Part shown: in pieces, positions 25,840 through 36,258 of the stretch
How the letters are laid out: each line of letters opens with the position of its first letter
How positions within the stretch are numbered: the stretch's first letter is position 1
NCBI GenBank assembly: GCA_031265205.1
Contig: JAISCZ010000046.1
Location: 1 to 44,846 of the forward strand
Source of the DNA: Deltaproteobacteria bacterium
GTDB lineage: Bacteria > Desulfobacterota > Desulfarculia > Adiutricales > Adiutricaceae
Reading direction: 5' to 3'
DNA: 44,846 nucleotides
The notes under the pieces: model-generated
Told to the model about the DNA's origin: nothing
The model's input: the letters and a program-made list of their open reading frames with translations, nothing else
The model's database searches: none
Translations under genes and position numbers: made by a program

Positions 25840-26480
25840 TGTTCTCTCCTCGCGAGACCCGCGAAACTGTAGTTATAAAAGTCGCTTCTTCAGCTCGTTA
25901 TCTTTAATTTCTCTTTGACGCGATTATCTCGAAAATCGCTTATTCAAAGAGCGCGCTTTGGGCCATGGCTCAAAGCGTAAATTGTATAAATTTTACTCTA
26001 AGCGATATTATATATCAACCATTTCGCGTAATCGGAAGATTTTAAGAAGATAGCTACGCGCGAGTTTTGGCTGGCGGCGCGAGCTAACCTTATCAAGACC
26101 TGGGTTGGAGCCTCGCGTTTGGCCACCGGACGTTTTTCCCTATTAGGCTTCGCGGACGCGCGCGGGAAATAATGAACGCTTTTCCCACGACCACCTTCGC
26201 CGACCGCGAAAAGGCGCGCTTTCCCAAACTTCGGCGGGAAATGGCGTGGGGCGGGCTCAAGAGCGGGGTCCGCGCCCAAGGCCCTAAGGTTTTCCAGAGG
26301 CTCGCTTTCTCGCTATCCAAGAGAGTTCTCTTTCGAGCGGCGGAATATTCTTTGGCGCGCGATTACGCGTCTCTTTTTCAAGGGCGCGCGGCGCGAAATC
26401 GCGGGGCCTTTACGCGCTTAAAGCCAGGGCCTTGAGGAAGATCTTTTCCCCACGGGACCAGGGGAGGGCGAAAAGCGGCT
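25840..26480. other. Leader of paralogue 3 and gene-free stretch
   Basis: 25840-25925 is the family leader on the minus strand (AAGAGAAAT and TTTTATAACTAC blocks). From there to 26480 no gene is supported. Confidence 0.4.
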
Positions 26481-26867
26481 TTAGCGCACCAAGGTGAAAT
26501 TGGGCTTAGGGGGCTCGGGGGCGGAATCGGGCGCGGGCTTTTCCGCGAAATCGAGGGCCTTGATAAAAACCTTGAGCTTATTGATGGTGAAGATCTCCTG
26601 GCCCGTGAAATGAGATTCCTGGAGCGTTACGATAGCCGGGCTGGCGGGGAAATTGAGGCGCGTCATGTGGACATGCCACCAGGGGTCCCTTTTGGTCTCG
26701 TCGCGGACAAATTCGCGCACGAGCGCGTATTCGGCCAGGGTCGTCTCGGGGCGCGTTTCCGAAAGAATCAGGAGGATATCGCCAACCGAGGTGGACTCTT
26801 TGAAGGAGAAAAATTGGCTTAAAGCGCCGACAAGTTTTTCGATAGGCTCGTTAATTTGGTAGCCCAC
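26481..26867 (-). CDS. Small hypothetical protein
   Basis: 128 residues, not recognised. Translation starts at a GTG (MGYQINEPIEKL) with an ideal AGGAGG six bases upstream, so it is very likely a real gene despite its size. The predicted chain is soluble, with mixed helix and strand (GDILLILSETRPETTLAEYALVREFV; WWHVHMTRL; AIVTLQESHFTGQEIFTINKLKVFIKALDF) and a Pro/Glu-rich tail ending PNFTLVR. There is no signal peptide. It follows the 1554-residue membrane-protein gene on the same strand after 460 bases, so co-transcription is possible but unproven. Confidence 0.7.
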   Translation of the reverse strand: MGYQINEPIEKLVGALSQFFSFKESTSVGDILLILSETRPETTLAEYALVREFVRDETKRDPWWHVHMTRLNFPASPAIVTLQESHFTGQEIFTINKLKVFIKALDFAEKPAPDSAPEPPKPNFTLVR

Positions 26868-27330
26868 GCCTATCCTCCTCTGGGAAAAACGCGAATGGGG
26901 TTAGCGGTTAAAAAAAAAGCGTTAAAAAGGGATCCTACGGGGTCCTGAGCCAAGGCGAGCGCGCCTCGCTGGGGTATGGGAAAGCCTTAGTCGACCCGTA
27001 AGCCACGCGCCAAAGGAGGCGAGATCACGCGCTCGCGACCCCTAGAGCGCCAAGTACGGCTGATTTCCCATCCAAGCCCTAAGGGGTTTTAGAGAGCGCT
27101 TTGGGGAAAAACGCGCGCGGCCAGCGCCTTGGCGGCGGGCCGCGCCGCCAACCTGAGTTTCGCGGCTAGCGCCGTCCGCGCGCTTCAAGGACGGGTTGGC
27201 CCGCTTCCTTAAGGCGTCGCCCTTTTCTGAGCCGCTTTCCAGAGCGCCCTCGCGGCGGGTTGGCGCCGCGAGGGTTAGTTGGGGGATAAGGACATGGTCG
27301 CGCGGTTTGGGCCGGGGAATGGGGTTGGAA
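26868..27330. other. Gene-free stretch
   Basis: No gene, RNA or clear terminator recognised between the two minus-strand genes. Confidence 0.3.
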
Positions 27331-30300
27331 TTAATCCTTTTTCTCCGGGGCGCCGGTCTCCGGGGCGCTCTCGGGGGCGGTCGCGGAAGCGCTTTCCGGC
27401 GAGGTCTCCGGGGCGCTTTCCGGCGCTCCGTCGGCCGCGGCGGTCTTCTCCCCGCTCGGGGAGCTTGGCGCGGTCTCCGTCAGGTCGCCCTTAGGGGGCT
27501 TGGGGCTTTTGGGGGGCTTGGATTTCCAGAGGGCGCCGGAGGAGAAGCATTTCCAACCCCATTTGAGGTAGCGGACGATGCTAATGGCCATCCAGAGAGC
27601 CCAAGCCAGCATGAGATACTGGTAGATCTTTTTGGAAAGGGATAAGACGTAGGGCTGGGAGAGGGGACCCTCCGACCGGTCCTGGAACCATTGGAGATGG
27701 CGATCGTAGGAGCCGTTCCCGGAGACGCGCATGTTGGGCGCGTCGAGAAGCCCATGGGTGAGCCCCTTGTAGAAGAGGTAAAGGGCCCATCCCGTCCAAA
27801 AAATGAGGACGAGCTGGGAGAGGTTAAAAAGGGCCCGGGAGCGGAGGGGGGCCCGCGAGCCCCGCAGGCCCAAGGCCAAAAGCCAGCCCGTCACGATGAG
27901 CGCCCCGATAAAGGAGAGCTGGGAGAGTCCCAAGAGGAGGAGAAACCAGCTGGCCGTTTGGAGGGGGGTAAGGCGCAGCGCGGAGAGGGCCCCGCCGAAG
28001 ATTAAAATAGCCACGGCGAAGGACCAGAAGAGGACCGCGGGTCCCATGGCGGGGCCCGCCACGAAAACGGTCCAACGGTCCTCCGGGAGATCGATCGCGA
28101 CGCTGACGTTGGAGACGGGTAGTTCCAGGTCCAAAAAGGGCGCGCGGACGATGGCCGAGACGGGCCGGGGATCGAGGAAAGTTAGGCTGAGGGTTTGGGT
28201 TCCCGGGTTAATGGGAAGATGGATGACGGGCCCTTCCCCCTCCTGGGGGGTCGCGAGGGAAAAGGGAAGGCTCCGACCGTTTAGGGAGAGCGAGATGATT
28301 TCCACGCCGGGGGGAAGCTTGAGGGTCCTATTTTCGCCCTGGCTGGAGCGGATGGAGACTTCCAAGGAGACTTTGCGGCTCTCCTCGCCCACGTTGACCT
28401 GGAGGGTCGCGCTGTCCGCCACCAGGTAAGCCCCGGCCACGGGTTCCGGGCGGCTTACGAGGAAGGTCAGGGTTTCCCCGGGCCAGGGGCGCCAGGAGGG
28501 ATTCCAATACCCTTGGGGGGAGACGTTGACGATGGGGTTAAAGCCCTCCACCTTGACGGCCCAGACGTTGGCGGCGTCCAAGGTCCAGACCTCCCGGTAG
28601 GGGCCTTCCGCGGCGGTCAGGGTCAGGGTGGAGTTATCCAGGGTCAGGTCGCTTTCAAAGCTTATGGCTTTCGTCGCGGCGCTGAAGTTCAAAAGGGCCT
28701 TATGTTCCCTCGTGGTCTGAATCTGGGAGGTGGGCCTTTCCCCGGGGATCAGGGGCAAGGCCAGGGAGTGGGGGGAGCCGATCTCGTTTAAGGCGACGAC
28801 GCTCGTGAGAACCTTTTCCTGGAGGCCCAGGGAGATGGTCCGGGTGACCTCGAAATAAGGCTCCAAGGGATTGGCGAAGTTGGGGTTAAGGGCGTTTGGG
28901 TCTTCCTCCAAACCCCAAGGCTCGTCCCCGATTTCCGCGACGGGCGGATCGCCTGTCTCAACCCCGGGCCCCAGTTCCAAATCGTCGTCCCCATAGAGGG
29001 GAGCTTCGGGCTCCGCGGTCGGGAGCGGGTCGTCCGCGGCCCTTTTCGTCAGAAAGAGGCTTCGGCTCGCGGGCCTTCCCTCCCGGTCCACGCCCTCGAG
29101 GACGTAGGGCCCGGGGGCGAGGGCGACTTTTTTGGGAGTCGCGTTTGGCTTAAAGCCGAGCTGAAAGCTCGCGACGTTTTGGAGTCTCCCGATAAGGGTT
29201 ATGGCGTGGGAGCCCGCCGGGGCCAAAAGAAGTTTCTCGTTGTCGCCGGAGTGGAGGAGCGGCAGGCTTTGCCCGTCTTCCGCCGCGAGGTTGAAGGGGC
29301 GGAAGATGTCCTCGTCCCACTCGGGGAGGGCGACAAAGGCCTCGTTGGGGGTATCGATCTTAAAAGTCAGGTAAAGGTTGGCGCCCCGAATCTCCAAAGC
29401 CAGCTCAGGGATAGCGGGCGGCAGGGAGTCGGGGGGAGTGAGAAGCCGGCGCTGGAGCTCGTCCAAGATTTCCGCGGGGGGAAAGACGGTCGCGTCCTGG
29501 GCGCGGAGGGGAGTCGCTCCCCAGAGAAGGCCGAGGGCCAGGGCGCCCAGGAAGGCCGCTATAAGGACGGGGAGCGCGGTCCGCGTAGCGCCGGAGCTAG
29601 CGCTCGGCTGGGCCGGGCCCTCCGCCGTTTTTTCCGCTGGAGCGGATCCCTTGGGGGGCGCGGGGCTTTTGGGGGCGAAGGGGGGAGAGCGGCGCGTCCC
29701 CCTTTGGAATTTATAGCCCAAAATGGCCAGGGTGAACCAAGAGAGGAGAGCCAGGCGCGCGAAGCCTAAAAGTTTATTGAAGAGGGGCGAGGAAACGAGA
29801 AGCGTGGTCTCCTGCTCGCGGGTCACCTGGCCGTTGTAGCCGATGGAGATGGGGAGCCAGGACCAATTGGGCCGCGGAATGGCGTTTTGGGCTTTGAGGT
29901 CGGTTTTAAGGGTTTGGGAGGAGTTTTGGGAAAGATAGGCCTGGTCGGGCTCGAGGCTAGCGCGGGAGCGTTTAGGCGCGCGCGGCGGCGCGGGGGACGG
30001 CGCGGCCATGGGCATGGGCGCGGCGCTCTCGGCGAAATAGTAATCGTCCTCGACCTCGTCGAAGTAAACGTCGCTTTGCTTAGAACTCGAGCTATCGGCG
30101 GCGAAGGGGGCCGAAAAACCCCTGTTGGAGGCGGCGCCGCCGTAGAGCGGGAAGCTCCCGTACTCGGAAAAACCGTAGATAGTCTCGGAGAGGGGGTACC
30201 CGAAATTCCCGCGATGGCTCTTGAAGGGATCGTCCAATTGGGGATAGAGGGCGTAGCGGGCCTGGTGGAGCGCGAAATAGACCGCGCAGCCCACCAGGAA

Positions 30301-31995
30301 GACCGTCGCGAGGAACTTCCAGGCCCGAACGACGAAGAGGGCTTTGCCGCGCGGCGGGAGGACTTTTAAAATAGCCAGGGCCGCGAGGATATGGAGGTAG
30401 ACGATGCGGGGGCACATAAACTCGTGGAAAGAGATAAAGAGGGCCACCGCCGCCAAAAGGGCCAGGCGCGGGGAAAAGATCTTATAGGTCGCGACCGCGA
30501 TGACGAGGAGGATAAAAAGGTCCAGCGTGGTCCAGCGGTCCCAGAAACTGGCCGGGACCCCGCCCGGGCCCGCCGCGACGGCCCCTTTGACGTAAAGGAG
30601 CTTGTAGCCCGGGGGAAGATTTAAGGTCAGGGAGGCCTCGTTGAGGTTCTGGTCCCAGCCCGAGGCCGGCAGCGTCCCTTGGAAGGAGGGGATTTTTAAG
30701 TCAGCGGAAAGGGAGACCTCTCCCTGGCGCAGTTGGAGGCCCGGGGCCTTTTCCCCAAGAGAGTTGGTCTGCCAGGTAATGACCTGGGGCTCGCCGAAGA
30801 GGCTCGCCTGGCCGATTTCAAAGGGCTGGCTCACCGAGAGCTTCCAGTCGCGGCGCATGGTCCCGCTCAGATTGTCCCGGCAGACGAGGCTCGCGCCGCT
30901 ATAGTCGAGCCAGCAGGCGCGCGCGAGGTTGAGGAGGTTGGGCCCGGGATCGGGATCCCCCCGGCGAATGGTCTCCAAAGAAAGGGACGCGCCCTCTTCC
31001 AGGGCGTAGATGGGGTAACCCTTCCAGTAAAAATCCACCTGCGTGGCGTCAATCTGGGGGGCGCCGGAGATCTCGACCTGCCTTAAGGCGAGGTTGTCCT
31101 GGAAGGCCCAGAGTTCTTCCCCGAAATCCCCCGAGACGGGGCCGATAACGGCGTTGTTTCCTTTTTCCACGCTTTCGATAAAGACGTCGTAGACCCCGGC
31201 CTGAACCTGGACCCGGAGGCCTTCGGGCGCGAGGCGCGCGGGGATGGGGGAAAGGACGGAGAGGGCCTTGCTGTCGGGGAGCAAAACGTTGGGGATCAGC
31301 TCCTCGCGGGGGTTCCCGGAGACGGAGAGCTTGAGGCGCGTGGTGACGCTGACTGGCTGATCGTCGGAAATAAGGCGGTCCACTTTGACGGTTAAGGCGT
31401 TCGGCGTGGGGGCGCCGCCGCTCTCCACTGGGGGCGCGAGGGGTGGGGTCGCGGGATCTTTGAGCCAAACCCTGACCGTTCCGTCGCCGACGTCGGGATC
31501 CAGGTTCGGGAAGGGCAGGATCTTATCGTCCATGGAAATGGAAAAGAGGGGCCCCAAGGGGAGCGTGAGGGTCTCGGGCGGGCTCATCCAACTGAAGGTC
31601 CCGCGCACCTGATGGACTCCGGGCTCCAAAAAGGCCATGGGGCCGTCGAAGTCCCCCACGGGCAAAGGGGCGTCCCCGTCCGTCACGTCCAGCGGCCAGG
31701 AGTCCCGGTCCCCCGGGAGGACGACCGCCGCTTTGGCGCGAATGTCCCAGACCGCCGTAAATTCTCCCCCTTCCTCCGTCAGCTTGAGCTCCAAAGTCTT
31801 GGGGAGGGCGCAGGCGTATTTTTCGTAGGCGCCGTTTAGGGGGGGGCAGTTGATCTCCTCGCGGTTGCGCAGGACCCAGTTGACCCACGCCTCAAGGCTT
31901 TCCGGAGCGCCCGTTTCGCTAAAAGGAACCGCCAGCGCGCGAGTGGCCAAAAGGAGGAGGGAAAGCAAGGTCAGGGTCAAGACGCGTCGCGGCAT
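27331..31995 (-). CDS. Large exported multi-pass membrane protein of unknown function
   Basis: 1554 residues. A signal peptide (residues 1-22, cleavage after ALA) is followed by a long beta-rich outer domain to ~485, then four membrane segments (~490-580), a Ser/Pro-rich linker (~625-690) and further single segments near 745 and 820. A second beta-rich domain (~850-1300), about five more membrane segments (~1310-1490) and a Pro/Glu/Ala/Ser-rich cytoplasmic tail complete it. The two halves look like an internal duplication: an outer domain with strand patterns such as FTAVWDIRAKAAVVLP and LYLTFKIDTPNEAFVALP, each followed by membrane helices. AAGGTG lies 6 bases before the ATG. No enzyme motif was recognised. 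Residues ~985-1162 are duplicated, inverted, at 20222-20757. It might be a cell-envelope scaffold; that is a guess. Confidence 0.85.
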   Translation of the reverse strand: MPRRVLTLTLLSLLLLATRALAVPFSETGAPESLEAWVNWVLRNREEINCPPLNGAYEKYACALPKTLELKLTEEGGEFTAVWDIRAKAAVVLPGDRDSWPLDVTDGDAPLPVGDFDGPMAFLEPGVHQVRGTFSWMSPPETLTLPLGPLFSISMDDKILPFPNLDPDVGDGTVRVWLKDPATPPLAPPVESGGAPTPNALTVKVDRLISDDQPVSVTTRLKLSVSGNPREELIPNVLLPDSKALSVLSPIPARLAPEGLRVQVQAGVYDVFIESVEKGNNAVIGPVSGDFGEELWAFQDNLALRQVEISGAPQIDATQVDFYWKGYPIYALEEGASLSLETIRRGDPDPGPNLLNLARACWLDYSGASLVCRDNLSGTMRRDWKLSVSQPFEIGQASLFGEPQVITWQTNSLGEKAPGLQLRQGEVSLSADLKIPSFQGTLPASGWDQNLNEASLTLNLPPGYKLLYVKGAVAAGPGGVPASFWDRWTTLDLFILLVIAVATYKIFSPRLALLAAVALFISFHEFMCPRIVYLHILAALAILKVLPPRGKALFVVRAWKFLATVFLVGCAVYFALHQARYALYPQLDDPFKSHRGNFGYPLSETIYGFSEYGSFPLYGGAASNRGFSAPFAADSSSSKQSDVYFDEVEDDYYFAESAAPMPMAAPSPAPPRAPKRSRASLEPDQAYLSQNSSQTLKTDLKAQNAIPRPNWSWLPISIGYNGQVTREQETTLLVSSPLFNKLLGFARLALLSWFTLAILGYKFQRGTRRSPPFAPKSPAPPKGSAPAEKTAEGPAQPSASSGATRTALPVLIAAFLGALALGLLWGATPLRAQDATVFPPAEILDELQRRLLTPPDSLPPAIPELALEIRGANLYLTFKIDTPNEAFVALPEWDEDIFRPFNLAAEDGQSLPLLHSGDNEKLLLAPAGSHAITLIGRLQNVASFQLGFKPNATPKKVALAPGPYVLEGVDREGRPASRSLFLTKRAADDPLPTAEPEAPLYGDDDLELGPGVETGDPPVAEIGDEPWGLEEDPNALNPNFANPLEPYFEVTRTISLGLQEKVLTSVVALNEIGSPHSLALPLIPGERPTSQIQTTREHKALLNFSAATKAISFESDLTLDNSTLTLTAAEGPYREVWTLDAANVWAVKVEGFNPIVNVSPQGYWNPSWRPWPGETLTFLVSRPEPVAGAYLVADSATLQVNVGEESRKVSLEVSIRSSQGENRTLKLPPGVEIISLSLNGRSLPFSLATPQEGEGPVIHLPINPGTQTLSLTFLDPRPVSAIVRAPFLDLELPVSNVSVAIDLPEDRWTVFVAGPAMGPAVLFWSFAVAILIFGGALSALRLTPLQTASWFLLLLGLSQLSFIGALIVTGWLLALGLRGSRAPLRSRALFNLSQLVLIFWTGWALYLFYKGLTHGLLDAPNMRVSGNGSYDRHLQWFQDRSEGPLSQPYVLSLSKKIYQYLMLAWALWMAISIVRYLKWGWKCFSSGALWKSKPPKSPKPPKGDLTETAPSSPSGEKTAAADGAPESAPETSPESASATAPESAPETGAPEKKD

Positions 31996-32238
31996 AACGG
32001 CACCTTCGCGGGGGGATCGCTGGAAAAGCGGCTGGAAGAGGGGCTAAAATGGAGCGGAACGAATAATATTAAGGCGATTTTAACAAATAGCCCCTTCCCC
32101 TTCAATTAAGCGGCCCTAAACGCGCCTCAAGCGTGAAAGCCATCCGCGCGGCCAACTCCCGCGCGGCGCGCGGGAAAAGGCCCCTACGGACGCGCGCGAG
32201 GCCCGCTCGCCCGTGGCGCGCGGGAGAAAACCCCCAAA
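31996..32238. other. Divergent intergenic region
   Basis: Separates the minus-strand membrane-protein gene and the plus-strand alkC-type gene; presumably carries both promoters, but no clear -35/-10 pair stands out. Confidence 0.3.
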
Positions 32239-33342
32239 ATGGCGACGCCTTTCAAAGAATTCTTTAACAGGGAGCTGGTAGAGCGCTTGGGAGACGATCT
32301 GCGGCGGGCGAGCCCCGCTTTTCCCGCCGCCCGCTTTGTCCGCGAAGCCCTCGCGGGCGCTTACGCGGCTCTCTCTTTAAAGGAACGGATGGAGCGGATC
32401 GCCGCGGCGCTGAGCGCTTGTCTGCCGCCGGATTTCGCGCTCGCGCTCTCAATTCTTCAAAAAGTCTCCGCGAATTTTCCCGGGCTCGCGGGCTGCGTCT
32501 TTCCGGAGTTCGTCGCCCAAAACGGTCTTTCGAGCGAAAATCTCGCGCCGTCCCTGGAGGCGTTGGCTTTTTTCACCGTGGGCTCTTCCTCCGAATTTGG
32601 CGTCAGGCCTTTTTTGCGGGACTTCCCCCAAGAGACGCTCGCCCGCGCCCGCCTCTGGGCCCAAAGCCCGCTCGCGGACGAGCGGAGACTCGCCTCCGAA
32701 GGGACGCGGCCCCGCCTGCCCTGGGGAGGCTTCGCGCGGGCCCTGATCGCGGATCCGCGGCCCTGCTTTGATATTTTGGGCCTCCTCATGGAGGATCCGG
32801 CCCTCTACGTCCGGACCAGCGTCGCCAATAATTTGAACGATATCTCCAAAGACCACCCGGGCCTTTTCCGCGACTGGGTCAAGGAGTGGAAGGGTAGGAG
32901 CCCGGAGAGCGACTGGATTCTCAAAAAGGGCGCGCGGACCCTCATTAAGGCGAAAGACCCGCGAATTTTAAAGCTATTCGGTTACGGGAAAGCGAGCGAC
33001 GCCGAGCCGCCCTGGGCGGGAAAGGCGCTTTGGAGCGTTAGCCCCGCCAGCGTCAAAATAGGAGGAGCCGTCAAGGTTAAATATCGGATGACCTTAAGGG
33101 AAAAGCCCATGGGCCTTATCCGCCTGGAGTGCCTCCTCAAATATCCCGCGGGCGCGCGCTCTCCCAAACTCTTTTTTCTCGGGGAAAAAGCCCGGGAAAG
33201 CGGCGAGACCGTCGCGGGGGAGCGACGGATGGCCTTTCGGCATTTAAGCGTCCGTCGGCAAATTCCCGGAAGGCATGAGCTTCTCTTGTTGGTTAACGGA
33301 CGCGAGGCCGGGAAGGTTTTTTTGGACTTGTTTCCCGAATAG
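32239..33342 (+). CDS. alkC: AlkC-type DNA glycosylase (alkylation repair) with C-terminal Ig-like domain
   Basis: HEAT-like-repeat DNA glycosylase that removes alkylated bases such as 3-methyladenine and 3-methylcytosine without base flipping. The 367 residues start with a helical domain; the family stretch SSSEFGVRPFL, WAQSPLADERRLASEGTRPRLPW and the segment MEDPALYVRTSVANNLNDISKDHP are typical of AlkC (COG4335). From about residue 265 a beta-rich domain follows (VSPASVKIGGAVKVKYRMTL ... HELLLLVNGREAGKVFLDLF), matching the Ig-like domain known in some AlkC proteins. The ATG at 32239 has only a weak GGGAG upstream. It stands alone, facing away from the large membrane-protein gene. Looks intact. 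Confidence 0.85.
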   Translation: MATPFKEFFNRELVERLGDDLRRASPAFPAARFVREALAGAYAALSLKERMERIAAALSACLPPDFALALSILQKVSANFPGLAGCVFPEFVAQNGLSSENLAPSLEALAFFTVGSSSEFGVRPFLRDFPQETLARARLWAQSPLADERRLASEGTRPRLPWGGFARALIADPRPCFDILGLLMEDPALYVRTSVANNLNDISKDHPGLFRDWVKEWKGRSPESDWILKKGARTLIKAKDPRILKLFGYGKASDAEPPWAGKALWSVSPASVKIGGAVKVKYRMTLREKPMGLIRLECLLKYPAGARSPKLFFLGEKARESGETVAGERRMAFRHLSVRRQIPGRHELLLLVNGREAGKVFLDLFPE

Positions 33343-34479
33343 CGCGCGCGACTGGCCTCCGCATAGGGCGCCGCGCGACTTGAATACCGAAATTAAGGCC
33401 GCGCTGGGCGCGGAGGAGCGTGGGCCGCGCGTGAGAGCGACACAAAGCCCAAGGCGGGAAGGTCGCCCTCAGGCTTTAAGGGCGGGAGAAAGCGCCTCGT
33501 TGGGACGCGCGGCCCGCCGCTCGGGGCATGGCGAAGATGGGGCTGGGAAGGCGGGCGCTTTGGGGTGGATTAAGGCCCCGCGCGGAGCCAGGGCGGCGCG
33601 GGCCAGGAGCGCGCCTTAAAGAAGCCCGTCGGCCTCGCTCGCCCACGCCGCGCGCGTCTTAAGCGCCCGGGCGGAGGGCTAAAAAAGGGGAGCTGCCCGC
33701 GCGGGGCGGGCGGGGGGACGTGGCGTGGGACGTGGAGTTTAGTTGGGGAGAGCCGCGCGAAGGGCGAGCCGCAGGCGGGGCCAAGGCGCGCCAAGGACTG
33801 ACCCCGCGCTTGGGCTCGGGCCTTAAGCGCCTTCAAAAAGGCGCGGAAAGCGCTTGGGGCGAGCCTTAAGGTCGCGGAATTATTGACGACGGAGCGGCGG
33901 CGCGGCGCGGAGAAAAGGGTTTGAAGAGAAAGCTCTTGGGGGGAGTCTTCCCCTTGGGAGCTTGATATCCCATCCCGCCAATTTCCCTTTGCCAAAAGTC
34001 GTTAATAAAGTATCCCAGATCAAAACGCGAAAGGCAAGTTTTTTTAAAAAGCGGGGGAGAACTTTCGGGGGCGCTCCCGCGGAGCCCTCCCCGGCGCGGG
34101 TTGGCGAGGGTAACTGGCGTCGGCGCGCGGCGGCTTGGCTGCCCCAGCCGGGGGATTGACGCGGGGCGCGGGCTGGCGGGGGGAAGAAGCGCGAAAAGCG
34201 CCCTCCTCGGGATGGATCGCGAAGCGTGAAGCCTCCAGTGGGAGGCGCGGTTCTGGCGCGTTCCCGCGCGTCTCAAAAGGGAAAGCGCCGGCGCGGCCTT
34301 GGCGGGCGCCCTGGAAGGGATCCCTCGGGCTCTTTCGGGGAGTTTTCCTCTAAAACGGGGAGTTTTCACTTAAAAACGCTAAAAAGATGGCCAATCGGGT
34401 AGAGGGTAGGATCTCGCCTAACCCCTCCCACGCCATCAATAGGCCGTGTCGTTTCGTCGCGTAGTGTTGACACCGTAGT
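33343..34479. other. Gene-free GC-rich stretch
   Basis: No gene recognised on either strand. In particular, no reverse-transcriptase motif follows the group II intron remnant that reads into this region on the minus strand. Confidence 0.4.
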
Positions 34480-34905
34480 GAAATTGAACCGTTGATGTTC
34501 GGCCCTTCCCGAGGTTTCCCGCTGTACTATGGCCTCCGCTGACTTCTCTTGACTCAGCGCGTCGTTACCGCCGCGCCTGCCACCGGACCCGAAGCTAGCT
34601 TCAGTTAAGCCGGATGTTCCGAATGGCCATCAAGAGATCGCCCCGGGTAAGAACAGTGACTTTCCCCTCGCCTATCCGCCTCATTTGCGCCTCCGCGCTC
34701 AGACAGCGTTGGGCTTCGCTTTGTTTTGCGAGTTCGTCCGCTCGAAAACGCCCTAAAATGAGATTTCTGTTCGTCGGGCCGAGGGTTTGCCTCCAGCTTC
34801 ATTCAGATGGGCCTCGCGGCCTTTCCCTCGCTATTGGTTAACAGTTCCCACTGCCAAGTCTATAGAGGACTTTCGCCTCCTAGTCACTGCCCATGCCGGG
34901 CGCGC
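34480..34905 (-). mobile_element. Truncated group IIC intron (5' RNA domains only)
   Basis: Read on the minus strand from 34905, the sequence has the recognisable 5' RNA of bacterial group IIC introns: GCGCGCCCGGCATGGGC at the start (consensus GTGYG, so position 2 is changed), then GGAGGCGAAAGTCCTC, GAATGAAGCTGGAGGCAAAC, GACGAACAGAAATC, TCGCAAAACAAAGCGAAG, GTTCTTACCCGGGGCGATCT and AGAAGTCAGCGGAGGCCATA, ending near CGAACATCAACGG. The maturase gene and domains V-VI are absent, so it cannot splice or move. It begins nine bases after a terminator hairpin (34914-34932), the known target preference of this class. The retained part is well preserved, so truncation is fairly recent. Confidence 0.85.
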
Positions 34906-34913
34906 AATGAAAA

Positions 34914-34932
34914 GGCCCCCAAAAAGGGGGCC
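34914..34932 (-). terminator. Rho-independent terminator hairpin (group IIC intron target)
   Basis: On the minus strand GGCCCCC-TTTTT-GGGGGCC is followed by TTTTCATT and then the intron start at 34905. The stem is a perfect 7 bp. The gene it once terminated should lie to the right on the minus strand, but none is recognisable there. Confidence 0.75.
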
Positions 34933-36258
34933 AAAAGACCCTCACGGGGGAAGGCCAAGGTAATTATGATGAGAGTGCAAAAAGTCTCGAAACTTAAATT
35001 CGGTCAGCCGCTAATGCTAAATGAGGGCAATTAATAAGATAAATAGCTATATGCGGTAGTGTTTTGCGTCCGGTTGCTTCTCTTAAAGGTTTTTGCACTT
35101 TCATCAATTATAGATATAGTACGCTCTAAAGGCGTAAAAAAAATTAAAGTCGAAGCGGGGGGATATTGTCAAGTTTTTCAGGGGAAAAGAAAGCGTCAAC
35201 TCCTCGGGGAATGGCCTTGGGGCGAGCCCGCGCCTTTTGGCCGTTTCGCGCGAAACTGTCGGGTCCGGCGCGTCCTGTCGACTTTAAAGGCGAAAGACGC
35301 TCTATCCACCCAAAAACGCCCTCGTTTTCCGCGTCGCTCCCGGTCAGGGGAAAGGCTCGCGCGACTCCGGGTTTTTGAGGGGCGCTCAAAAAAATGGTTA
35401 AGAGGACGAAAGGGCTCTTTAGCGCGCCAAAGCGCCATCAGGGCCGCGAGGCGCCAGACCTGAAGGCCGCGCGGAACGTGGGCGAGAGAGACGGGATAAA
35501 GCGCGGCGCTCGCTATCCATGGCGTCGCGGGCGGCTGTGGCGGCTGGCGGAGGCGATGGAATCCCGGAAGCGGAAGGAGCGATCCTGGGAGGGGGCTTAG
35601 AGTTTCCAAAACGCTTTGAACGGCGATGGGGAAAAAACGTCAAAAATAAAGCGCGCTTTTTCCAAGCGCCGCGTGGCGAGCTTTCTGGGCCGAGCTAGGG
35701 GGGAGAGCCCCCCTTGGACTAGCGTATAATAATAATTTGTTTAATTGCTGCAATCTTGAACGCAAGTTGGAATTAGAGAGCGCGGATACTACCCTGACCG
35801 TGGACTCATGGACCTCAGCTGGCTCCTAGCGGTCCCCAGTACAGCTCGTTGGGAGGGGCTAGCGGCGTCAATAGCGCCAAATGGCGCTAATTGTGGTTTA
35901 ACTACGTCTTTTTACCTAATTAAAGAAATATCCACCTTAAAATAGTTGTGAAATAGCTTTCTTTGCGTTAAATTATATCCGTTTTCGACGGCGCTAACTG
36001 GCGCCGCGTTAACGAAGCCAGCGCCCAGCGTAATCGTCGCCAATTACGCCGAGCGCCCATGGGTTCCGAGTAATCTAATCTATTGGATATTCATGTTTTA
36101 TGGAAAAATTGAGCGCGGTGAAAAATTTAGGTCTTTTTGGGAGTGACCCGTAAGTTTTATGATTCCGCTTCCGTTATTGAAAATTGGCGATATCGGAACC
36201 GAGATAACCAAATCGCTTGTAATCGACCAGATTCTGGTCAGTCACGTGAAGAAGCGTA
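34933..36258. other. Gene-free stretch with small hairpins
   Basis: No gene or RNA recognised. Hairpins: TAGCGCC-AAAT-GGCGCTA (35872-35889) and CGGCGC-taactg-GCGCCG (about 35990-36007), both built on GGCGC words. The last ~150 bases before the 36259 gene are AT-rich and presumably hold its promoter. Confidence 0.35.

Noticed and set aside
33866..34369. 167-codon minus-strand frame that could have been the intron maturase
   Set aside because: It contains no reverse-transcriptase motifs (no YADD-type sequence) and is Pro/Arg/Ser noise.
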